Origin: an uncultured Burkholderiales bacterium | GTDB taxonomy: Bacteria; Pseudomonadota; Gammaproteobacteria; Burkholderiales; Burkholderiaceae_D | Direction of reading: 5' to 3' | Assembly: GCA_937872165.1 (NCBI GenBank) | Contig: CALMOR010000026.1 | Span: forward strand, 1-9,364 | DNA: 9,364 nucleotides | In this document: piece after piece, positions 7,107 through 9,364 of the stretch | How the letters are laid out: every line of letters starts with the position of its first letter | How positions within the stretch are numbered: the first letter of the stretch is position 1 | The notes under the pieces: model-generated | Database searches by the model: none | Seen by the model: the letters and a program-made list of their open reading frames with translations, nothing else | What the model was told of the DNA's origin: nothing | Translations under genes and position numbers: made by a program

Positions 7107-9031
7107 CGGAAGGGCCGTCGACGACGTCCGCGCTCCCTCGCTTCGGCTTCGAGCCGACGGAGGTCGAATCGAGCGGCGTCACGGCCGCCGACGCCCGCCT
7201 CCTCGACGTCGTGCTCGACGAGGCCATCCTGCGGTGCGACGCGACGGGTCGCGTGCTCGAGGCGTTCGGGCCTCCGGCGTTGATGCCGGCACCGCCCGAA
7301 GGGATGCGTGGGCTGGGCATCGCGGACCTGTTCGAGCTGCCGCTCGCGATGCGCCAGGCGTGGCTCACCGCGCTCGACCGCGCGTTGACCGCGCAGCGCC
7401 CGCAGATCTGCGCGTACACGCTCGACACCGGCAACGGAGCGCGCGCGTTCGAGGCCCGCATGCTGCCGATGAAGACCGGATCGATCGCGATCGCGATCCG
7501 CGACGTGACCGAGCGCGACCTGCTGCGCCGGCGGGTCGAGCAGTACGCGGTCAGGGACGAGCTGACCGGACTCGGCAACCTGCGGTCGTTGCGCGACCGT
7601 CTCGACCGCTGGATGCGGCCCGGCTCCCGTTCGACGCGTGTCTCCCCGAAGCCGGTCGTGCTGCTGCTGATCGACCTCGACCGCTTCAAGCAGAGCAACG
7701 ACCTGCACGGACGTTCGATCGGCGACAGCCTGCTGCGCCTCGCGGCACAGCGCATCCGTCGCGAGACGCTGCGCGAGCTGCGGGGACGCGCGTTCGACAT
7801 CCGGGACGCGGCCAGTCCCAGCGTCGTCGACGAACGCGACGACCCGGAGATCGACTCGACGCTCGCCGTCGTGCGCATCGGCGGCGACCAGTTCGCGGTC
7901 GCCTGGCGGCTGGCGGATCGCAGCGAAGAGGCCGACCGGGTCGCGGCACGCGGCGACCTGCTCGCCGACCGGTTGATCGCGGCCCTCGGCGTGCCGACGC
8001 GGATCGCGTCGCAGAGCCTCTTCGTGCGCGCCAGCATCGGCAGTGCGGTCTTCCCCGCGGATGCGGACGACCCGGCGGCGCTGTTCTCGCTGGCCGAGGC
8101 CGCCCTCAGACGCGCGAAACTCGCCGGACGCAATCAGGCCCGGCGCCACGGCGACGACGATGCGTCGGCGCGGTCGAGCCTGCTGCCGCCGGGCAGCGAG
8201 GACGCCTTGCGCTCGGCGATCGCGAGCGACCAGTTCCGGCTCGTCTACCAGCCCAAGTTCGAGCTCGCGTCGTCGTTGTCGACCCTGTCCCTGTCGGCGG
8301 ACGGCGACGATGCCGCGACGCTCGCGCCCGGCGCCATCGTCGCGGTCGAAGCGCTGGTGCGCTGGCACACGCCCGACGGGACCCTGCTGATCCCGCAGGA
8401 GTTCATCCCGCTCGCGGAGACGTCGGGGATGATCCGGCCGCTCGGCGACTGGGTGCTTCGGACGGCGCTGGCCGAGGTCGCGCGCTTCGCGGAGCAGGGC
8501 GCGGCGCGGGTCGGCGTGACGGTCAACGTCTCGCTGCTGCAGCTTCACGATCGCAATTTCGTGCAGACCGTCGAAAGTGCGTTGAAGGAGACCGGCTTCG
8601 CGGCGAACGAGCTGACCATCGAGATCGCGGAGACGGCCTTCCTCGAAGACATCCGTCTCGTCGCGGATGCGGTGGCCGAACTGTCGGCGATGGGCGTCCG
8701 GCTCGCGATCGACCATTTCGGCGTCGGCACCGCGGGGCTCGTCGCGCTGAAGTCGCTGCCGGTCGACGAGATCAAGATCGATCGCAGCTTCATCGCGGGC
8801 GCGGCGATCGACGCGTTCGACGCGACCATCGTCGCGGGCCTGATCGAGATGGCGCACGACCTCGGCAAGACGGTGACGGCCGAGGGCGTCGAGCGCGTCG
8901 ACCAGATCGCGTCGCTCGGCCTCATGCGTTGCGACGCGATCCAGGGCTACTTCGTCGGCGAGCCGATGACCGCGCCCGAGCTCGTCGCGGCGACCGATCT
9001 CTGGCGGAAGACGCCGCGGGCCGCGCGCTGA
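7103..9031 (+). CDS. PAS-GGDEF-EAL protein with atypical catalytic motifs
   Basis: A predicted cyclic-di-GMP signalling protein with no signal peptide or membrane segment, hence cytoplasmic. The GTG at 7103 overlaps the ptsI stop and has GAGGG at 7094-7098; it gives 642 residues. A PAS-like sensor covers about 33-138, ending IRDVTERD. In the GGDEF domain Asp191, Asn199 and Asp208 are kept (IDLDRFKQSND), but the signature is GGDQF (260-264), no RxxD inhibitory site precedes it, and about 28 extra residues lie before it. In the EAL domain Gln383, EALVRW (Glu416), Asn475, Glu507, Glu510, Lys558, Glu594 and Gln614 align at the standard spacing from N475 onward. The usual DDFG, however, is DHFG (Asp537, His538), and about 19 residues are inserted between Gln383 and Glu416. 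Phosphodiesterase activity is possible but weakened metal binding is likely. Cyclase activity is doubtful. It could instead act as a c-di-GMP or GTP-binding effector. Confidence 0.9.
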   Translation: MTEGPSTTSALPRFGFEPTEVESSGVTAADARLLDVVLDEAILRCDATGRVLEAFGPPALMPAPPEGMRGLGIADLFELPLAMRQAWLTALDRALTAQRPQICAYTLDTGNGARAFEARMLPMKTGSIAIAIRDVTERDLLRRRVEQYAVRDELTGLGNLRSLRDRLDRWMRPGSRSTRVSPKPVVLLLIDLDRFKQSNDLHGRSIGDSLLRLAAQRIRRETLRELRGRAFDIRDAASPSVVDERDDPEIDSTLAVVRIGGDQFAVAWRLADRSEEADRVAARGDLLADRLIAALGVPTRIASQSLFVRASIGSAVFPADADDPAALFSLAEAALRRAKLAGRNQARRHGDDDASARSSLLPPGSEDALRSAIASDQFRLVYQPKFELASSLSTLSLSADGDDAATLAPGAIVAVEALVRWHTPDGTLLIPQEFIPLAETSGMIRPLGDWVLRTALAEVARFAEQGAARVGVTVNVSLLQLHDRNFVQTVESALKETGFAANELTIEIAETAFLEDIRLVADAVAELSAMGVRLAIDHFGVGTAGLVALKSLPVDEIKIDRSFIAGAAIDAFDATIVAGLIEMAHDLGKTVTAEGVERVDQIASLGLMRCDAIQGYFVGEPMTAPELVAATDLWRKTPRAAR

Positions 9032-9047
9032 CGCGGACCTCCACGCG

Positions 9048-9364
9048 ATGCGAGTCCTGCTCGTCGAAGACGACGCGATGATCGGCGCCTCGGTCCGCGC
9101 GGGCCTGCGCCACGACGGCTTCGCGATCGACTGGGTCACGGACGGACAGGGGGCGGACAACGCATTGTCCATACGCCAAGGGCTCGAAGCCTACGACCTC
9201 GTGCTGCTCGACCTGGGCCTGCCGAAGAAAGGCGGGCTCGACGTGCTGCGCGGCCTGCGGGCCCGCGGCAGCGACGTGCCGGTGCTGATCATGACCGCCC
9301 GCGACGCGGTCTCCGATCGGATCGCGGGGCTGGACGCGGGAGCCGACGACTATCTCGTCAAGCC
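9048..9364 (+). CDS. OmpR-family response regulator, receiver domain (3' truncated by window end)
   Basis: The N-terminal part of a two-component response regulator. The ATG at 9048 gives MRVLLVEDDAMIGASVRAGL, with acidic residues Glu7, Asp8 and Asp9, the phospho-acceptor Asp55 in LVLLDLGLP, Thr83 in IMTARD and Lys105 in DDYLVKP, so the receiver is complete and looks active. The window ends inside the following proline codon, so the DNA-binding domain is not seen. The QseB/PmrA/TctD-like receiver style (LVEDDxMIGxxVRxGL, LPKKGGLDVLR) suggests a winged-helix OmpR-type output, and a sensor kinase would be expected downstream; both are inference. It starts 16 bases after the GGDEF-EAL stop without a clear Shine-Dalgarno sequence. 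Confidence 0.88.
   Translation, partial: MRVLLVEDDAMIGASVRAGLRHDGFAIDWVTDGQGADNALSIRQGLEAYDLVLLDLGLPKKGGLDVLRGLRARGSDVPVLIMTARDAVSDRIAGLDAGADDYLVK

Noticed and set aside
7483..7498. 16-bp palindrome GATCGCGATCGCGATC in the GGDEF-EAL gene
   Set aside because: It arises from alternating Ile/Ala codons (AIAI) in the PAS domain. A single copy with no sign of a dispersed repeat family in this window.
4965..9172. Long open frames on the - strand (667 and 950 codons) opposite ptsH, ptsI and the GGDEF-EAL gene
   Set aside because: The sense-strand genes have full conserved motifs. The antisense products are Arg/Asp/Glu/His-rich shadows with no family features.

Overview
The window reads as a conserved chromosomal stretch of a GC-rich betaproteobacterium, most likely order Burkholderiales. 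Three things support this: strong G/C bias at third codon positions, a glutamate-cysteine ligase of the Acidithiobacillus/Burkholderia type (not the E. coli type), and the gene order PII - amtB - gshA - gshB - EIIA(Man) - ptsH - ptsI, which I recall as typical of Burkholderiales. All genes are on the + strand. I see no mobile elements, tRNA or rRNA genes, or CRISPR arrays. Assignments come from reading motifs; no database search was run.

Region 1 (1-2020) is an ammonium uptake module: a PII signal protein (glnK/glnB type), then the ammonium channel gene amtB, closed by a convincing intrinsic terminator. PII proteins encoded beside amtB normally bind and block the channel when nitrogen is plentiful.

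Region 2 (about 2072-4513) holds glutathione synthesis: gshA, a 51-bp gap carrying a perfect 22-bp palindrome, and gshB. A weak candidate promoter lies ahead of gshA.

Region 3 (4510-7106) is a minimal phosphotransferase set: a lone EIIA of the mannose/fructose superfamily whose start overlaps the gshB stop (ATGA), then HPr and enzyme I. No EIIB, EIIC or EIID is present, so the set is probably regulatory or serves permeases encoded elsewhere. HPr keeps both His15 and Ser46.

Region 4 (7103-9364) is signalling: a cytoplasmic PAS-GGDEF-EAL protein whose GTG start overlaps the ptsI stop (GTGA), then an OmpR-type response regulator cut off by the window end. The GGDEF-EAL protein has unusual residues in both catalytic domains (GGDQF, and DHFG instead of DDFG) plus an extra loop in each. 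It is the least ordinary gene here and the best lead, because it appears translationally coupled to enzyme I of the PTS.
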